A stretch of 64,000 nt of DNA, from NCBI RefSeq assembly GCF_024679245.1, contig NC_090178.1, positions 8,905,202 to 8,969,201 of the forward strand, read 5' to 3'. The notes beneath the pieces were generated by a model. The model ran no database searches. It saw nothing but the letters and a program-made list of their open reading frames with translations, and was not told where the DNA came from. Positions 1-12,747 of the stretch are shown in pieces (the first letter of the stretch is position 1; each line of letters starts with the position of its first letter). The stretch comes from Pseudorasbora parva (Eukaryota > Chordata > Actinopteri > Cypriniformes > Gobionidae). Position numbers and translations under genes: made by a program.

Positions 1-895
1 TATATATGAGGAGGTTTACATGTCAGACAGGGGTGGGTCAGGGGGTTTGTTATTAACGTTTTAAAATGTCACATTTAAAGAAATCTAGTATTTGACCATG
101 TCTAACATGTAAAACCTACAAATAAGTAAGCAGTTATGATCTGCAATACTTTAAGCAACTTGACTATTATTTATTAAAGAGCCATACAGGCACTTAGTGG
201 GTAATGGCATTACAAATGAAAATTATTATTTTTTCGTCCACAACATCTCTTTGCTTTGGAATTCTCTATTTTAACCTTAATTAATTTACTTATTGTAATA
301 TAAATAACATAAATATGAGAAGAAAAATATTTTAAGTGGTCATTAATGAACAATAATTATTGAGAATGTCTTGTTCTCAATGAATAATTAATACAAAAAT
401 AGTATTTAGTACCAAAAGATCTCCTCAAAATATTCAATAAATATTACTAAACTAAAATATAGTTTATTTAATAACATTTATTTAATTAAAAAATGTACGG
501 TCACATTTTGCTATGACAGTAGTGAATATCTCAGGGCTATATACAAGAGGAGCATAACATTACAATGTTGCATCTCCATCACTCTCCATTTTAAGATGAT
601 ACTGTAAAAGCGGTTGATGTAATAATCAAGTTTACCAAAAATTGCTGCAAATACCAGTATAGTGAAGCTGTTGACTATTCAAATGTATTGACACAGCACT
701 GGTTTGTTTAGAACTATTGAGAGCGGCGTGATCATGTGACCGCTCGCGCTGCCGCAAGATGAATGCATGTTAAGATGAACGCAGTTCTTGTTTGCTGCTT
801 ATTGCACTTCAACATTTAAATACACACAAAATAATGCTGGTCAAAATGCTGGTCTTCGCGAGTATTCGCATAAACACAGTCAGTTATGTTTTAAG
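1..895. other. AT-rich intergenic DNA, no gene seen
   Basis: No open frame with protein-like composition and no convincing splice pattern is visible. The stretch is AT-rich and holds only short homopolymer and TA-rich runs. Nothing in it can be named. Confidence 0.5.
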
Positions 896-2637
896 TAGGG
901 CTGTCAATAGATAAAAACATTTTATCGTGAATAATTGCAGGTGTTGTTGCTTGCTCGCATGCATATTATGAAATTAAGCTGTCGCCATTTATATTATTTA
1001 AAAATAATTTTGTCATAATTTGCTATAACCAAAGTAAACAATCAGATTGAAGGGGGATTGTCACAAAACTGTATTTTCTGCAAGCTTCAATGATCATTGG
1101 GAACTCCAAAAGGAAACCAAATAACCAAATATAAGGAGTCCATATCATTCTATTATATAATACATTTGTACAAACCTGAGCACCCATAAAACAAAAAAAA
1201 AAAAAAAAAACATTACAGAATTCATCACAGTGTATGTGTACAGAGCAACAACAACAAGATTGTTTTCATTTTAGACATTTCATGGAAAATGGACATTTAA
1301 ATGTAGACCTCTCAAGCTGCGATACCGAACAGCAGCTCCTAAGGGCCCGATCACACAGAATGCATTTTTGCAGCGAGAGGCGCCTTTTTTGAATGGATTT
1401 CAGTTGGCAGAGAGCGTTGTGTGCGTGGCTTATGCGCCCTGGGCGCTTTGCGTTTTAACCGCCTAGTGCGCCTCGTGGTTTTGAAGTTGAAAAAAAATCA
1501 ACACTGAGCGGAAAAGCGCCCGACTTCATCGCGTTTATTTTCTGTTGTCCAATCGAATGAATGGAGAGGCGGGCCTTCCAGTGTGTTGCAGCGCACTGCT
1601 CTTTTCTCAATAAAGGCCTTACGTTTTCGAACATGAAAAACGCATTCTTTGTGATCAGGGCCTTAGTCAACCGCTTTGACTGCAAAAACCTACGATTACT
1701 AAACATAACAATGCTCAGTATATCATCGGCTCTACTGCTCATGCTCATTTATCATCATCAGTTTTCTCTTAACAGTAGGTTAAGTCAGTGTACTGTTAAC
1801 TGAATAACTCTGTGATGTTGGTTTATTTCAATTCAGAGGGAGAGTCAGACACATCAAAAAGTGAATAACTTTAGAAATGTGTGGATTAGTGCTTACTGGG
1901 GAATGATAACTGTTTGGAACGGTTCGGTCCGATTTGGTGAACTGGCTCACTAAGAACCGGTTCAAACGAACAATTCGTTCGCAAACCGGTCCTCACTAAC
2001 GTTCACAAGTGACAAATCAAACATTATCCTTCCTGAGTGTGTGTGGAAACAACGTGAATGCACTGAAATGTACATGCTGCGTGAGATCAGTGATCGAGAG
2101 TGCGCACACGTTCTCAGTGCATCAATATAACAGACTCTCACACGCTACCTGTATGACACCAAAATTGTGCTTTTCAGAAACAATCGCAGAATACAACAGA
2201 GCTTGTGTTTTAAAGCAAAGCACACACTGACATAAACAATTCACTAAAACACACTGTGGGTCTCTATTCTCTCTGATGTAGCCTAATCAGCCTGGCCTTC
2301 TTGACATTAGCACTGTTTTGGACTGTTTGAATGAATCAGATTACACTGAACACTTTCCCAGAGTTTAATGCTTAAACTCACAAACAGAGAATCGCAGTTG
2401 TGATTGTAAAAGGCAGAATCGGGTTAAATAGTTAGATTGGAAATTTCCTCCTACCAGGGTTACAGGTGCAGATGCTCAGTGTGATTGTGATCAACTCCCG
2501 ACTTCTATGATCGACTACGTGATGCAAATTATGTTAATGTCGCAGCTTCACGTACTTCTGTAATTTATTTGCGTTAATTGTGTAAAATTATTTTAACGAC
2601 TTTAAATGAATCGCATGCGTTTAGGTCGACAGCCCTA
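896..2637. mobile_element. Possible old DNA transposon bounded by inverted TAGGGCTGTC ends
   Basis: The left edge reads TAGGGCTGTCAATAGAT and the right edge ends GTCGACAGCCCTA, so a 9-10 bp inverted repeat bounds the interval. Similar AGGGCTGTC ends are common on fish MITEs. No transposase frame lies between them. A separate, better-supported MITE sits inside at 1339-1666. The two ends could belong to unrelated copies, so the pairing is an inference. Confidence 0.3.
1339..1666. mobile_element. MITE with ~30-bp terminal inverted repeats
   Basis: The left end CTAAGGGCCCGATCACACAG is matched in inverted orientation by the right end, which reads GTGATCAGGGCCTTAG. The match continues inward through GAATGCATTTTT and its complement, giving about 30 bp of imperfect inverted repeat around a 328-bp element. 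The interior is GC-rich and encodes nothing convincing. No clear target duplication was found, so the superfamily is open. Confidence 0.6.
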
Positions 2638-4365
2638 GTTTTAAGTGAACGTAAACAGTGGAGAAAGAAAATGCAGGTGTAAAAGTAAAATGAATCTGTG
2701 CGTCAGGTCAAACGGATAGCTTGCTGCTCACACCAGTATTTACTGGTAAGATTAGATGCAACAATTAATCCGAAATAACCAAAATCATTCTGCGTTTAGC
2801 TACAGTATACAGCCTCAATACAGGTGCAGAACTGTAAATAACTGCTCTTAGACTGAGTTTGGTTAAAAAAAAAAAAATTGTAGACATAAATATAAAGTAG
2901 TGACCTAAATATAAAAACTGTAATTAGGAGAGAGAAGTGTAGGACTGAGTTTACTAATTTAGGTTTGCTAGTAAACTATCATCCAGACAGAGCCATTACT
3001 GCATTCTTTTTAACTCACCACCATGATGCTACGTGTGTGTTGGTTTCAAAGGTGGTTATGATGATTTTAAGCAGGTTACCATGTGGTTGCTACATCTCTA
3101 GCTTAGGGTGCTCTGGGTGGTTGGCTGCTCGTGGCTACCTATAAGTCAAAAGCACAAAATCATGAGTTAAATCACTTAAGAAACACCCCTTCACACTTCA
3201 AAAACAATATTCATTCTACCCCAATGAAAGAAAAAATATCTGTTAATGGGGTAAGATATTTGACCCGTTTTGTGTCTCAAGTTAATGTATCAGAAAACAA
3301 GCCACACCATTTTCAGTAGCACAAAATTGTGCTGGACGAGTTTTACAGCAAAATGTACCGGTAATCCTTCTAAGGTTAGGGGTTTGTTAAAATCACTAAA
3401 CTATGACAAATTGTGGCAAACAATACAGGTATTCAGACTAAAGTACTGACATTCTCAGACACAGAGTGAGCAATATTCCTCAACTATCTTGTTTAAATTC
3501 CTTATTCCCTGAATGAAGCTTTAATGTTGCATATGAGGAGCAAAAAGGGTTGAGAGATATTATTGTTACTAGAATGAATAGACTATGGCAACTGCACAAA
3601 AAAAAGAAGAAGCAAGAAACAAGTCATTACATTGAAAGAGGGAAGGTTGGTTTGTAATGTGAGACAAGGAAGTGATGTTGGACACAATTCCTCATTCTTT
3701 CCCATGACTCACACACTGGCAAGCCAACGTGACCTTACCAGATCACAGGACTTTCATTATTGTCTCCGTGCACCCTGGGTGATTCTGCTGGCAGGAGGGT
3801 GCCAAAACCTCCAGACTGTCAAGCCTTAAACAAGAACATTGAGATGAAATGCTCTCTCCTTGTTCTCTCTTGTTCTTTGTACAGTAACATGATGAGCTTT
3901 AAGAAGATTGTGAAATTCCTAGAAACAGATTTTCTTGCCATTTTCTTGGGAGAATAATCTTTGCACTGCTTGGTACTGATAAAAGAACTATTTGTTGTTT
4001 TATATAGTTCTGGCATTAAATAAAGTTATGAGCATACTACTAAAGTAGCCTATAATTTTATTTATCTCCAGGAAAAAGATAACTTCAAATGAGATGTTAA
4101 AAATGAACATTCCATCAGTAATCAGTTTTTATATATTGTTCCTCCATGTCCTAATTTTAAGCAAGCACTGGGAATCGTGCTATTGAAAGAAATAATTTTA
4201 AGCAACATACACATAAACAAGAACGTTGAGTAACTTACATATGAAACATAACATTGACAATTGCGTTGTCTTGATCAAACGAATCCAAACCATACACAGA
4301 GGCAGAGCCATGGGTATAGCACGTGGCGTTATCTGAATGAATCAATGTTTCGAATGAATCGGTTC
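2638..4365. other. Intergenic DNA, no gene seen
   Basis: Short open frames (for example at 3131-3319 and 3632-3829) have no recognisable protein pattern and no supporting splice signals. Nothing else stands out. Confidence 0.5.
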
Positions 4366-4410
4366 AGAATGATTCAGTGACTGGGGATTAGCGAGTCACT
4401 GAATCATTCT
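4366..4410. repeat. Perfect 17-bp inverted repeat (hairpin)
   Basis: AGAATGATTCAGTGACT (4366-4382) is followed by an 11-nt loop and its exact reverse complement (4394-4410). It is probably the core of a small palindromic repeat, since related GGTTC/GAACC motifs occur near 1916-1995. Confidence 0.7.
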
Positions 4411-4568
4411 AAAACCGAATTATCAAAAAGGTCCGTCTCAAACGAGAAAATAAGGGCAAGTGATACAAAAAGCCTACGAAGCTGTTCTGTTAGGCCAACA
4501 GTGGAACTGTGATACTGCTCTTATAACATACACTACTTGTATTTAAATAAACAATAATTTTGGTTAAA

Positions 4569-4608
<40 letters not shown>

Positions 4609-7600
4609 AGTCATGCGTTCTCTCTTTTTGATTCGCCAAAGTAAATAGTTCGGAGCAGAGCCATATAGAGATATATCTTTCTCTATGGCTCTGGTTCGGA
4701 CAAAGCAACAAAGGATGTGTCGTCACAGCAACAGACAGCGGTGTCAGTATTATGGAGTGAAATATTGCAGGTATATGCATATTGTGTTAGTTTAGCAAAA
4801 TCATCTACTGAAATCTATTGCAGAAAGAAGATATTCATGCAAACGTCTAACTTGCTCTCGAGTCCCACGGCCGGTGTTTTCACGTTTCGTTGGCGGACGG
4901 CGGTATCTATGTTTATGGTTTCAACCATATATTTTTGGGTTATTTATTTATGGTTACATTTTTTTTTACGGTCTATGGTTTCAACACAAAACTTGTTTAT
5001 TTATATTTTTATTTATTAATTAATTAATAAATATTATTATTATTTTTTATTTTATTTTTTTTTTACAAATTTTACACAAAAAAGACTATCAGGTTGGAGC
5101 CATGGTTGGAGCACTGCCTGCACGTGTGCATGCTAGAAATAGAATCAACGTCTATATTGGAAGTGTTTACATACAAAATAGTATAGGAGAATGTGTTTAT
5201 GTAATTTTGACACAAATACATATTAATAAATTACATTTTCATGTTTTAAAGTCTCTAGGTTAACATAAATGCAGATATAGGCCTAATTGTAATATTAAAA
5301 AACAACATACTTATCTATTTTGAAATATTGCACCTGTCAATACAGAACAAAATATTCTGTAGCCTATTTTGCCGTCAATACCATAGATATGTAGTCAACA
5401 GGCTGCTGCCGACATGTTTTTGCTGTATCAGTATGCTATATATTTATGTTTTAACATGAAGTAGGCCTTCCCTGTACATCAATAGCAGCTGCAGCGCCGT
5501 GTCAGACATGCTTCTGCTGTGCAAAGACAGAAAACGACTGGTCTCCGGCCTTAGAGCAGTCTAGCTACACATTGAATCTGTAAATGATTGAAAACAATAA
5601 ACATACCCTGTCATGAAACATACAGTTGTACTGCAGTATTTTAAAAAGGTTAAATTAACATATTATATAGACACAAATGCAAATAAAAATGTTAACAATT
5701 AAGGGGTGAAATATCTCACTTTGCATGTAATGAGTCTATATAATATAAATGTTTAACCTTTTAAGTTGAATTACTGTTTGTGGTCGATGAAATGGTAAGA
5801 AACAGACATAAACTCTCTTTGGTGGATTTTTTAGCTTTAGAGCTGCTAACCAGTCTCGTGTTTTTGTCTCGTCGTTGGGCATTGAATGGAGTGTGTAGGG
5901 TGCTATGCAACATGTCAAACGGGTTCGTTTATGTTGGAAGCAGGTCCCATTCATAAAACCCTTAAGTTTTTTTGTGTTGTTTGTACACCCAACAGCAGCA
6001 CATGTTGAGCCATTCTGTCTGTTGAGTTATTCTGTCTGTCAACAGCATATGCAATCAGTTTCACCGCCACGAGTAACTTTTATCTCTGTGTGCTAAACCA
6101 GAACTGAGATACCGTCAACAGGAAGTATCGGGTGTCATGGCGATCTCCAATAAGACTTGCAGGAAAGTTGTCGATAAAATTGCCACAAAAAGTTTAGATT
6201 AAAATGTAGTCGCCACAATTCTGCCAATCAACTAAAAGGACAAAAATGACATAAATGCAATACAATTTTGTAGTATATTTCGAAATGTATAGCCAACATT
6301 CAAGTTCTGAATTCTCAGTTGTATTTAAATGAGTTCATTGTGACAGAATGAGAGCACTATTCCTTTAATAGTGAAATCACCATCAGACTAGCACCTGTTT
6401 GCAAATTTCATGTTCTACAGCAGCTAATTTGGCTATATTTACATAAACAAATTGATCAGGCACCCATGCTTAAGAACATGAAAAGAAGAAGGCCTACTTT
6501 ATAAATACATTTAATGCATGTTCATGATACCACTAATGTGGCATGTGTGTTTACATGAAGAAGGAAATGAGATAATTCATGTGTGCAAGAAAGGTATAAA
6601 AACAGACACAAGGGACATATTAAACCTCTTTGGAGACTCTCTGAAAAGCTCTAGATTAACTGCTGCACTGTTCGCTGCTCACGCTGACAAAGGCTTCTCT
6701 GATCAAAGGGCTAAAATACTGGACTTTATTTAGTCTCAGCACGTCTCTGGTGAACCCATTATTTCCCCCCTTCTCTGCCACCATGGTTGAAAGCTGAAGG
6801 TGGAGGTTGTTACATCATCTCGTGCTGGTAGGGATGGGCACAGCATTCCCTCTGGTCTCTCGGAGACGAAATGGAAAATCCCAGCTAAGCTCTGGATTGG
6901 TGCTCAGACGTGTTTCCACAGTGGACCTGTAGTTACGATGTAGACATAAATATGCATTTGCAGGATCACGTAAACCCCCTGCACAAAGGTCGTCTTTCAT
7001 ATGAAGGGGTTTCGCGTCTTGATGTGTGTATCCTAGCAGCTGTTTGGTTGGTGTATGAACGTTCGGTTGCTGAGATGTTTCAGGCCGTTGCTGACATTTG
7101 ATCCAGGTCTGCTTTGTGTTCTCAAGAGCTGCTATTTGTTGCTCCAGTGTGTGTTTAATCAGATCAGATGCATTGGCAAGGATTGTGATCATTTGATTTA
7201 ACCCCATTTTTGTTGATGTGAAGCTGGCAGAGGACAATAATTCAGGCATTCATGTTATATTTAGAGCATAAGTGGATTGCAAAGCATAATGGGAATTTGC
7301 TCTGATGTGCGCAGCGGATACATGATCTGCTTTTCAACACTAACTTTATTATTACACTTGTTTTAATGTGAAAATCTTCAGGTCACATCAACAATCCATT
7401 TGACTTTACTGCAATATGACTTATGTTTGAGAGAAAAAGGATAATCAATGAGAAAATGTAGGGAAGGGACTTTGAAGATGATTGGATCATAAGTCAGGTG
7501 GCTGGAGAGGAAGAAAAAAGATAAAGGGTTTGGTGACAGCAGCATTTTTTTTTAATTAAAAGACAATTTAATATATATAAAATAACTAATAAGCTAATAT

Positions 7601-7768
7601 TGATGAATCATGCACAATAAAGCCTGCAACATGCCTTAAGGGTTAGTTCATCCAAAAATAAATATTCTGTCATGAACTACTCCATTTAAATTAGAGGTAA
7701 TTTTAAGTAGAGTAGATGCATCTTTATTATATTTAATTTTTCATTACAAACCTAATTTTGTATTACAG
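4411..7768. other. Intergenic DNA upstream of the FXYD gene
   Basis: Contains a long T tract at about 4572-4603 and AT-rich sequence. The 144-aa open frame on the - strand at 6815-7249 has no domain pattern I recognise and no gene context. The 5' untranslated exon and promoter of the FXYD gene probably lie here, because the first coding exon begins after a splice acceptor at 7768, but I could not place them. Confidence 0.45.
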
Positions 7769-7785
7769 GTTACAACCACACAATC

Positions 7786-10700
7786 ATGATGAAGACTTTG
7801 GCACTAGTTTTCATGACACGTGAGTTTTTTAGGGGGGTTTTTTTGGTACCAAACTGACATGAATGTTTTTTGAAGCCTTTATGTTTAAAAATATTTGCTT
7901 GTTGTCTAGTGTCCATGTTTTTGAGAAACTATTTTAGGTGCATTTGTCTGTATAGACCACAAGTAATTATAAATAATAAACACACACACATGTGACTGTA
8001 CAACCTTAGGATGTTATGTTGCTAATATACTGTATTACTTTTGTAGTTTTTTCCCTTGTGTTGGCAGAAGGTCAGCAAACAGGTAAGATATCTCACTTTT
8101 AATTTTTTTGTTTTGTTTCTCTTTTCATCCTTGTAATAAAATATTGTTACATAGAGTAATTCCATTTTTTCCCGGCTTGGGTTTTGCAGCGGAAAATGCA
8201 GCGGAAGATCCCTTCTCTTTTGGTTAGTTGCACACATCTTTTAGTTTGAGTTTATTCCAATGCTTAACGAGTTCTTAAAATCATCATAATATTTTCTTTG
8301 ATTGTCATTCATTCTGTCTCTCACCAGATTATCACAGGCTTCGGGTCGGAGGTCTGATCTTGGCAGCAGTTCTGTGTCTGATTGGCATCACTATTCTCCT
8401 AAGTGAGTTTGTCAACTCAATTTTACAGATAACAAATTTTTATTTGAACAATGTTCAGACACGGTTTAAGATATAGAGGCCTACCATTTTGCATGTTACA
8501 TAGCCTAGTTAAACCATTAGATGGCGACAAAAAAGATTGCCAGGTCTGCGCAACAAAACTGTTTGTTTGGGGACATTTTGAAAGCAGCCCAATTCCGCGG
8601 GAGGAAAGCAGACTTGGCAACACTGGCGACAAGAGACATTAAATCGGTCTAATGCTATTTTATGCATTCCGGCTTATTTAAACTGTTAAAGAGTTGGATT
8701 CTTATGCTAAACATGGCCAAAATATAAAATAAAATAAAAATGTTGGATGTATGATCCAAGTATGATCCAAGTTTTTTTTTTCCAAGTATGTCCATGTATT
8801 ATGTCAAAATGTGTAGAATTCTTTGTATGGGGATTTCTCTTGTAAGAACGCTTGCGAGATTGAGATTGAGAGTGAGAGCGCGCCCAACAATGAGCTTCGT
8901 TCAGGTTACGGGAGCGGAGCTGTTCAGCCTAGAAATCTAGACGCACCCTAACGGCAGCAAATGTAATTTGCAGCCAGGGGCATCTAGCAACTCTCCGTTG
9001 GCTTGTGAGCTTGAGAAAAAAAAGTCAGGCCAATCACATCGTGTATGGAGTCGGTGGGTGGGCTTAACGTAATTACGCGATGGTTTCGTGTGAATTTCCT
9101 GCTACTTAAAAACAAAGAAGCTTGCAAACAGCAGTCTTTTGAATCGGCTTTGGCCACGACTCTGGAAGACTTGGAGTTTAGCTTTTCTTTGAGAAAAAGA
9201 CAAAGAATAGCACTGAAGTCATTCTTAAAAAAGGAAGATATGTTCTGAGTTTTGCCGACTGGGTATGGGTCTGGTTGGTTGTAGCGCTATCCTATTGCGT
9301 GAAGAGGGAGTTTGAAAATCGGCCCTGCCAATGGTGTGTTCCCAGACATCATGATCTGGATCTGGCTTGTCAGGCTAGGAGCTGTCGGCAGTGCTTTGTT
9401 TTTAGACCACAACATCAACGATGTCACTAAAGGAGTGTGTTTTTTGTTGTAAGAGAAAGATAAAAGATCTTCCCAAAGCTTTCCAAATAACCCAGCGTTA
9501 AAGGTGCACTATGTAGTATTTTTACAGTAAAATATCCAAAAACCACTAGGCCAGCGTTATATATTTTATTCAGTTGAGTACTTACAATATCCCAAATGTT
9601 TCCAACTATTTGTAAATTGTGAGAAAATTGCTATTTTAACATAGGACCAGGACGTTTCAGCATTGCATTTGAGCGAGTCACCTGTCAACTGCGTCATATC
9701 TGCATTACCCTCAGTTTTATTCTACAGAAGCGCTTTTCTCTTAGCAGTGTGAACAAGTCACAGCAGTGCCGAGCGAACGCACAAAGTAACGTCATAACAT
9801 AATTTTAAACAAACTCAAATGTATCTAATATGATAAACAGTGCTGCTGGCTTTACCTTATAATCATGACCAGAAAAAGTGGAAGTGCGCGCCCCCCAGCG
9901 ACTGTGTCCCGTCCCATCATAATAAAAGTCCCGGTACTCGCGAGTTGGGTATTTGTTTAACAATTGCTCCAGCGGCCGTGCTCAGCTCCACAACACTCGG
10001 TCCTGCTCTGCTTTACACTACTGTAACGTTAATAACCGCATCCATCAACATGATTTCTGTCCGAGTCCTATTTTCCACCGGCTGTGAGGTGAAGACCACA
10101 TTTCCCAAGATACTGCGCTCACACTTGCCGTCATCAAACTACACCTTTGTTTTGAATAGGCGCCCTCCAGTGGACGGAAAGTTGCATAGTGCATCTTTAA
10201 GGAAACATTGGATGCAGTTTTGTTTTTCCAGAGCAGTGTACGAACATTGTGGACCCGCTTATAGGTGCATATTACTAACGCTCTTTAAATAACAAAAAAA
10301 AAAAAAAAAATACTGGTCTAGAGGGATTCGCGCAGTATTTTTTAATTTTTCAGACATTTTCAGACCAGCCATGGGCGCACAAATGGGCATAAATGCATTT
10401 GCTATTTAAACAATGTGGCGCAGGATGTGGAAATGATAACTGGCTGAAAAAACACTTGTGCCGCACTTGGTGTCGCATTGCACCTGGTGTATGATAGGGT
10501 CCATTATGTTCATGATGTATTGTAAAAGACGTGTGCTGCTATTGAAGTGTGGTACAGTAAGCGCGAGTTAAGAGGACAGTACAAAAATTATTAAACAGCT
10601 GTGTTTTATGGGTAAGACTTTAAGATTATGTAGTTATGTACATGTACTTACTAAACTAATAACAATAAATTAGGCATAATTACAAGGAACTAACCTTAAA

Positions 10701-12378
10701 CCAAACCCTAACTGTAACTCTATAGTAAGCACATGAAGTTAATATTACTCAGAATTTATTTGAGTAAGTACAATGTAACTATGTACAATAAGTGTGAGTT
10801 TGTATCAAATTATTAATTTAAAGTACATATTAGTTAAAGAGACTCAGTATGTAAAGTGGGACCTACTATTTAACTCATTTTGCAATATAATTATTTGGCT
10901 GAATTGGTAAGAGTATTCTGAATTTAGCATGAGTCAGTGACCTGATCACCAAATCTTTCAGAAACAAAACACCACTACATTAGATTGGTTCTGTTTTGGC
11001 GATTTTGTTTAGAACTGTTTAAGTATTTTTATTTTTATTGGCAATAACATATATAAAATGTAAGTTACTCAATATTAACTACTTTATTATTAAACTGTCT
11101 AATTAGTAACTGAGGCTTGGGTGCATATTTTGAGCTAGCAAAAGCAGCAGATTATGAATCCGGTATATAATAATAATCATTGGATTCATTTACATAGTCC
11201 ACTGAACTGACAGTTTTCAGATGTGCTGATATACAGTTATAACACTCTTGCTTGTGTAATTTTATACATTTTTTCCCTTTGGATTTTGACAATAAAAGTG
11301 ATCTGGACATATTTTTGATACACCCAGCAACCTTTTTAAACCATCCTTTGCCATTATTACAGGTGGCCACTGCAGATGCAAATTCAACCAGGACAAAAGG
11401 TATAAAATCAATAATATACCACTAGATAGTTTCACATTGTGGTGTTTTACTTGTATGTACATCAACGTATGTATATTGACTAGCTCTAAAAGTGCAGTTC
11501 TCTTTTGACAGGAGGAGGACAGGAAGTAACGCTCAAGCGATGCTCAATGACACAGGTATGACCGCCCTTATCCCCCTGTGCAACCAGTAACATGAAGCCA
11601 GTGCTAGTAACCTGGTATAAATTAGCACTCTCCCCCACAAGTTCCTTTATGAAACAGGCCACTTATAAACCTGTGTGGTCTGAAGGCCGTGTGTTCCACG
11701 CATGAACTCCATCTGCTAATTATTGCTGTGCCAGTGCTCCTGTGATGCAGTGGGATACAGTGCATGGGTCTGTGCTCAGCGGTGGGCCCGTATGGCCTGT
11801 CTCCACAACACCCGGCACATGGTTTCCAAGATGAGTCATAATATCTCCCTGGGGAATATTTTCTCTCCATGATCCCTGAGGGTGGGGTTGGGGAAACAGG
11901 ATACAAAGATGTGCTATGTAAATGTTTTATTCAGTATCTAATTGTCTATAGTGAAGAATAAAAGAATTAGAATTGAATTGGAATTATTTAAAGGGGTCAT
12001 GAGTGTCAAATTGTCTTGATCTGTTGAGATTAATTAGTTCATTGTGCAAATAAAACATGCTGTCATTTTAAAACCTCAACTTCCTGGTGAAAAGGAGCAA
12101 TTAAAAAAAAATTAGGCTGCAAAAAATGTTGTGGAGGTCTGGAACTTTCTGATGTCAGACAGATAAATTGGCTTGAAAAAAGTTAATTAGGACATTGTCG
12201 ACCCAAAGAAATATAAATAATAAATAACATATAATATTATAAGTAGTGCTAAGCATTCGATTAATTGCGATTAACCACATCCAAAATAAAAGTTAGTCTT
12301 TACATAATATGTGTGTGTGTGTGTGTGTACTATTATGCATATATAAATACACACACATGCATGCATATATTTAAGAAT

Positions 12379-12477
<99 letters not shown>

Positions 12478-12747
12478 TATATATGCAAATATGCCATAAA
12501 TATATACATGAAGGAAACTTTTATTTTGGATGCAATTAATCACGATTAATTGATTTGACAGCACTTTTTATACGTTTATAAGTTGAACATTTTTCTTCCT
12601 CTAGGCAATTCGGTTTCCCCTGTGTTCTCATTGTAAGAGATTGATCTATAGATAAATATCCTGAACATGTAAAATCAGTTAAATATATAAATGTGATACT
12701 CATCTTTAATGCTTCTCTATTTATCAGCAAGGGCCAGTGAATGCTAA
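7786..12747 (+). CDS. fxyd: FXYD-domain regulator of Na,K-ATPase, seven coding exons
   Basis: FXYD proteins are small single-pass membrane proteins that bind the Na,K-ATPase alpha subunit and tune its kinetics. Coding exons are 7786-7819, 8047-8082, 8190-8222, 8328-8402, 11363-11399, 11512-11555 and 12728-12747. Each is bounded by AG/GT, and together they make one 92-aa frame. Residues 1-18 form a signal peptide. The family signature follows as [14 protein letters not shown], then a hydrophobic span (about residues 43-60), then the basic [12 protein letters not shown] tail. The usual PFxYD motif reads PFSFD, with Phe for Tyr. Two consecutive ATGs start the frame, and an acceptor at 7768 implies an upstream non-coding exon. 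A donor-like GAAG/gtgaaa near 12911 and an acceptor near 13457 suggest a spliced 3' UTR. The family is clear. The subtype (FXYD5- or FXYD6-like) is not, and the last coding exon is the least certain. Confidence 0.85.
8925..9378 (+). mobile_element. hAT-type MITE carrying a helicase-like coding fragment (copy 1)
   Basis: The element starts AGCCTAGAAATCTAGAC, ends GTCAGGCTAG and is flanked by GAGCTGTT / GAGCTGTC, an 8-bp duplication with one mismatch, as hAT elements make. Its frame at about 9045-9248 reads like the N-terminal Q-motif region of a RecQ-like helicase: a LEDLEFSF segment, a K-x-Q-x-x-A-L-K stretch, and VLPTGYG after a stop in the Walker A position. It lies in FXYD intron 4. A second copy is at 23784-24260. 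The helicase assignment comes from motif order only. Confidence 0.6.
9502..10196. mobile_element. MITE with TTAA target duplications (piggyBac-type)
   Basis: TTAA occurs at 9498-9501 and 10197-10200. Between them, the left end AGGTGCACTATGTAGTA and the right end TTGCATAGTGCATCT form an imperfect terminal inverted repeat. The TTAA duplication is typical of the piggyBac superfamily. A 150-aa open frame inside has no transposase features. It sits in FXYD intron 4. Confidence 0.7.
10610..10863. mobile_element. Decayed MITE related to the one at 49133-49493
   Basis: The right part (AAGTACAATGTAACTATGTAC, then TAGTTAAAGAG and AAAGTGGGACC) matches the layout of the right half of the hAT MITE at 49133-49493. 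The left end is degraded, so the boundaries are approximate. It lies in FXYD intron 4. Confidence 0.5.
12245..12566. mobile_element. Palindromic MITE with a long TA-repeat core
   Basis: The left arm begins AGTGCTAAGCATTCGATTAA and the right arm ends AATTGATTTGACAGCACT. Both arms carry TCCAAAATAAAAGTT or its complement, giving imperfect inverted arms of about 50 bp. The centre holds an uninterrupted TA microsatellite at about 12383-12472. This family is common in fish introns. It lies between the last two FXYD coding exons. Confidence 0.7.

Noticed and set aside
6815..7249. 144-aa - strand open frame
   Set aside because: No recognisable domain, no splice signals and no codon pattern that separates it from chance.
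9840..10292. 150-aa open frame
   Set aside because: It spans the end of a TTAA MITE and its flank and has no protein-like pattern or splice support.
12265..12564. Open frames of 94-97 aa on both strands
   Set aside because: They are translations of the TA microsatellite (I-Y repeats).
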